Source: Eggerthia catenaformis OT 569 = DSM 20559 (GTDB taxonomy: Bacteria; Bacillota_I; Bacilli_A; Erysipelotrichales; Coprobacillaceae). Taken from it: a stretch of DNA of 64,000 bases. Shown one piece after another: positions 61,381-64,000 of this stretch; the first letter of the stretch is position 1, and every line of letters starts with the position of its first letter. The notes beneath the pieces were generated by a model that saw only the letters and a list, made by a program, of their open reading frames with translations, did no database searches and was not told the DNA's origin. The translations under genes were made by a program, and so were the position numbers. Location of the stretch: positions 105,284 through 169,283 of the forward strand of contig NZ_KB446648.1 in assembly GCF_000340375.1 (NCBI RefSeq), in the 5' to 3' direction.

Positions 61381-61992
61381 ATGAAGGAAGGAATCCGTAG
61401 AGAATACAAAAAACAATATGATGCTTCTACTAAGAAAATTGATATTGTGAATGTACCTGAATTCAATTTTATTATGATTGATGGAATAGGAAATCCAAAA
61501 GTTGAAGAATTCAGATTAAAAAGCGAAGCCTTACGCATAATGTCTCAGGAAATAAGAGAATACTTTAAGAAAGAAAAAGATCTTCTTTATTTAATTTCCC
61601 CTCTGGAAGGTCTTTGGGATACGTATGATAATTCTCGTTTTGATGTTACAAGAAAGAAAATGATTAAGTTCACTTTAATGATGGCACAGCCTAAATTATT
61701 GGATGAGTCAACATTTGAAATCATTAAACAGTCAGCTGCCAATAAGAAAGATAATCCTTATATTGTTGATGTATATCTTAAAAGGTATACAGAAGGTGAA
61801 TGTGTTCAGATGCTTCATAAAGGAGCATATAATGAAGAAATTCATACAACAACACAGATTATGGAATTTATCACTATTCAGAATATGAAGCTTGTTGGCT
61901 TTCATCATGAGGTTTATTTGAATGATCCTGCTAAGGTGCCGGAAGAGAAATTAAAGACTATTGTAAGATATGCAATTAAGGAAAGAAATTAA
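61381..61992 (+). CDS. GyrI-like small-molecule-binding protein
   Basis: A 203-residue protein of the GyrI-like/SHS2 fold found in effector domains of multidrug regulators. Family blocks are VPEFNFIMIDGIGNP at the start, the DLLYLISPLEGLW strand, and QMLHKGAYNEEIHTTTQIMEF with the conserved Glu near the ligand cavity, then FHHEVYLNDPAKVP. There is no DNA-binding domain. It may hydrolyse or sequester a hydrophobic compound. GTTGGAGG precedes the ATG. It is a single gene with its own terminator. Confidence 0.88.
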   Translation: MKEGIRREYKKQYDASTKKIDIVNVPEFNFIMIDGIGNPKVEEFRLKSEALRIMSQEIREYFKKEKDLLYLISPLEGLWDTYDNSRFDVTRKKMIKFTLMMAQPKLLDESTFEIIKQSAANKKDNPYIVDVYLKRYTEGECVQMLHKGAYNEEIHTTTQIMEFITIQNMKLVGFHHEVYLNDPAKVPEEKLKTIVRYAIKERN

Positions 61993-61994
61993 AG

Positions 61995-62014
61995 AAACTC
62001 GTAAGAGTTTTTTT
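61995..62014 (+). terminator. Terminator of the GyrI-like gene
   Basis: AAACTC and GAGTTT with a GTAA loop, then a T run. Confidence 0.8.
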
Positions 62015-62078
62015 AATTGGTATTGCTTTATTAATAGAATGTTTTTTAGTAAAATAAAGATTATCAAGGAGGATTATT

Positions 62079-62834
62079 ATGTTATTAGCATCATGGAATG
62101 TCAATGGAATCAGAGCCTGTCTGACAAAAGGGTTTGAAGATTCTTTTAAAAAGATTAATGCTGATATATTCGCATTACAGGAAACTAAGGCTCAGGTTGA
62201 TCAGATTGTTTTAGATTTTCCTGAATATCATGCTTTTTATAACAGTGCAGTAAAAAAAGGATATAGCGGTGTCGCTATACTGACTAAGATTAAGCCTAAT
62301 CATGTTTATTATGGTATAGATATTAAAGAGCATGATCAGGAAGGAAGAGTATTGACATTAGAATTCGATCATTTTTATTTTGTTGGCTGTTATACACCAA
62401 ACAGTAAAAGAGAGTTAGCTAGATTAGATTATCGCATGAAATGGGAAGATGATTTCTTAGCTTATCTGGATAAGCTAAATAAAACAAAGCCTGTCATATT
62501 ATGTGGTGATCTGAATGTTGCTCATCAGGAAATAGACTTAAAGAATCCATCGTCAAATCATAAGAATGCCGGTTTTTCTGATGAAGAAAGAGAAAAAATG
62601 ACACAGTTATTAAGTCATGGATATATCGATACTTTTCGTTATTTTTATCCTGATCAGACGGACGCTTACTCATGGTGGAGTTATATGTTTAAAGCAAGAG
62701 AAAGAAATGCCGGATGGCGTATTGATTATTTTATTACCAGTGAAAGATTAAAAGATAAACTTAAAGATGCCTATATTTACAGTGATATTCTTGGTAGTGA
62801 TCATTGTCCTGTAGGATTGGAGATCAGCTTATGA
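62079..62834 (+). CDS. exoA: Exodeoxyribonuclease III / AP endonuclease
   Basis: A 251-residue enzyme of the exonuclease III family of base excision repair. Catalytic blocks are SWNVNGIRA, LQETKAQ with the metal-binding Glu, GCYTPNS, GDLNVAHQEIDL with Asp/Asn, and the terminal GSDHCPVGLEI with Asp/His. CAAGGAGG precedes the ATG. Its stop overlaps the next start (ATGA). Confidence 0.95.
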   Translation: MLLASWNVNGIRACLTKGFEDSFKKINADIFALQETKAQVDQIVLDFPEYHAFYNSAVKKGYSGVAILTKIKPNHVYYGIDIKEHDQEGRVLTLEFDHFYFVGCYTPNSKRELARLDYRMKWEDDFLAYLDKLNKTKPVILCGDLNVAHQEIDLKNPSSNHKNAGFSDEEREKMTQLLSHGYIDTFRYFYPDQTDAYSWWSYMFKARERNAGWRIDYFITSERLKDKLKDAYIYSDILGSDHCPVGLEISL

Positions 62835-63376
62835 AACTGATGATTATTTCTGATATACATGGTTCTTATGATGATTTGAAAAGAGTGATAGATTATTTTG
62901 ATGAAGAACATCCTGATAAGCTTATTATTTTAGGAGATATTCTTTATCATGGACCAAGAAATGATTTACCTAAAGGATATGCTCCTAAAAAATGTATTCC
63001 TTTGTTAAATAAATATAAGGATAAAATTATTGCTGTAAGAGGAAACTGTGATGCTGAAGTTGATCAGATGGTCTTAGATTTCCCAATACGCAGTGATTAT
63101 TTATTATTAAACTGTGATGGACATAATTTTTTTATAACTCATGGACATTTATATGATGAGAATCATTTTCCTTATTTAAATAAGGGAGATGTTTATATTT
63201 ATGGACATTATCACATTCCGGTACTAATTAAAGAAAATAATTATTATAAAGTTAATCCTAATTCGATTTCTTTACCTAAAAAGGGAGAGAAGAGTTTTAT
63301 TATTTACGAAAATGAAACATTTATTCTTTATAATATAGATAAACAAGAAATTAATAGATTAAATATTAAAAAATAA
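62831..63376 (+). CDS. YfcE-like metallophosphodiesterase
   Basis: A 181-residue calcineurin-like phosphodiesterase. Metal-binding blocks in order are SDIHGS, LGDILYHG, GNCDAEV, THGHLYD and YGHYHIPV. YfcE/MJ0936-type enzymes hydrolyse phosphodiesters, but their natural substrate is unclear. The start at 62831 overlaps the exonuclease stop, giving translational coupling with DNA repair; whether this has meaning is unknown. Confidence 0.92.
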   Translation: MKLMIISDIHGSYDDLKRVIDYFDEEHPDKLIILGDILYHGPRNDLPKGYAPKKCIPLLNKYKDKIIAVRGNCDAEVDQMVLDFPIRSDYLLLNCDGHNFFITHGHLYDENHFPYLNKGDVYIYGHYHIPVLIKENNYYKVNPNSISLPKKGEKSFIIYENETFILYNIDKQEINRLNIKK

Positions 63377-63433
63377 AAAAATCCCGTGAAACATATTTAA
63401 AAGTATGGTATTTTTATATATGGAGGGGAGAGT

Positions 63434-64000
63434 ATGCCTAAGTATAAGAAGATTGCAGATAAAATAAGAGATAAAATTATGACGCATGAATATCCTATCG
63501 GTACAAAGCTCCCTTATGAGTATGTTTTATGTGTCAATTATCATTGTAATAAAGAAACAATGAAAAAAGCTTTGGATATTCTAGTTAAAGAAGGTCTTAT
63601 TATTAGAAGAAGAGGAGCAGGCACCTTTATTAAGGATATTAGCTTAGATGATAAGCCGAATTCAATCTTTAACAGAAGTCTGACAAAGAGATTTGAAACA
63701 AGTAAGGTTAGCAGTGATGTCATTGAGTTTGAAGTGATTCCCTGTGATGAATTTCTTGCCGGTAAATTACAGATAGAGATAGGAGATTTTGTTTATCATA
63801 TCATTCGTAATAGATATGTAGATGGTAAACCTTATTTGATTGATATATCTTATATTCCTTTGAATCAGATACCCAATCTGAAGATTCAGATTCTTAAAGG
63901 CTCAATCTATGATTATATTTCAAAAGAACTTAATCTTAAGCTTCAAAGCTGTCATATAAGTATTAGCAGTGCCTTATCTACAAGTCTGGAACAGGATTTT
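63434..64000 (+). CDS. GntR/HutC-family regulator (partial, cut by window end)
   Basis: The first 189 residues of a transcriptional regulator. The winged helix is at about residues 1-68 (KYKKIADKIRDKIM; PYEYVLCVNYHCNKETMKKA; LIIRRRGAGTFI). A UTRA ligand domain follows (IEIGDFVYHIIRNRYVDGK; IDISYIPL). TGGAGGGGAGAGT precedes the ATG. The 3' end lies outside the window, so targets cannot be told. UTRA domains typically bind sugar phosphates or similar small ligands. Confidence 0.88.
   Translation, partial: MPKYKKIADKIRDKIMTHEYPIGTKLPYEYVLCVNYHCNKETMKKALDILVKEGLIIRRRGAGTFIKDISLDDKPNSIFNRSLTKRFETSKVSSDVIEFEVIPCDEFLAGKLQIEIGDFVYHIIRNRYVDGKPYLIDISYIPLNQIPNLKIQILKGSIYDYISKELNLKLQSCHISISSALSTSLEQDF

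Overview
The window looks like chromosomal DNA of a low-GC, AT-rich Gram-positive gut bacterium. The codon use, LPXTG-type pilins with a class B sortase, CcpA-like cre sites, HPr, PTS operons and TypA/DegV/CutC content suggest Bacillota. An Erysipelotrichia-type commensal of the Catenibacterium/Coprobacillus sort is my best guess, but this is inference and no marker RNA is present.

Layout. (1) 0-4.2 kb, minus strand: an SF2 helicase with an unusual membrane segment, and a MATE exporter. (2) 4.2-11.6 kb: a sugar operon behind a strong promoter flanked by two LacI-type operators. It holds a small membrane protein, a fructokinase, an amylosucrase-family GH13 enzyme, a HAD phosphatase and a PTS EIIBCA, and is followed by a convergent LacI-family gene. 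It looks like a sucrose operon in which GH13 replaces the usual GH32 sucrose-6-phosphate hydrolase. (3) 11.6-17.3 kb, minus strand: a complete pilus operon in the order of the streptococcal FCT-3 region: von Willebrand tip adhesin, small coiled-coil protein, SipA-like dead signal peptidase, FctA-like backbone pilin, class B sortase, FctB-like basal pilin. (4) 17.4-25.4 kb: an ICMT-like methyltransferase, an NmrA-like reductase, a DUF1848 protein, lactate permease, a decayed regulator/membrane pair, then a UPF0303 gene with two Gfo/Idh/MocA oxidoreductases. (5) 25.4-28.9 kb: an accessory island with remnants of a TnpX/TnpW/relaxase-type mobile element and probable orphan immunity genes. (6) 29-36 kb: nanE followed by a deletion-scar fusion of a PTS EIIC to the tail of a 6-phospho-beta-glucosidase, DUF1836/degV sharing a 37-bp palindrome, cutC, typA and unknowns. 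(7) 36.1-38.5 kb: a second accessory patch with another recombinase fragment, small membrane proteins and a HEAT-repeat protein. (8) 38.7-54.1 kb: a large lipoprotein with eight Big2 domains plus a membrane methyltransferase, ptsH, ybaK, a broken oxidoreductase, phosphoglucomutase, Nudix, CapA, acyl-ACP thioesterase with a HAD phosphatase, acyltransferase 3 and an EF-G paralogue. (9) 54.1-59.4 kb: a third accessory patch with many gene remnants (GNAT, alpha/beta hydrolase, SemiSWEET) and a paralogue of an island-5 gene. (10) 59.4-64 kb: housekeeping genes (cyclophilin, galE, GyrI-like, exoA, phosphodiesterase) and a GntR regulator cut by the window end.

The main working systems are the sugar operon, the pilus operon and the envelope genes. 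The three accessory patches look like scars of integrated elements. They share a repeated hairpin and homologous small proteins that resemble immunity proteins without their toxins. No rRNA, tRNA, CRISPR array or intact transposase was seen. Start codons were chosen from ribosome binding sites and often lie downstream of the longest open frame.
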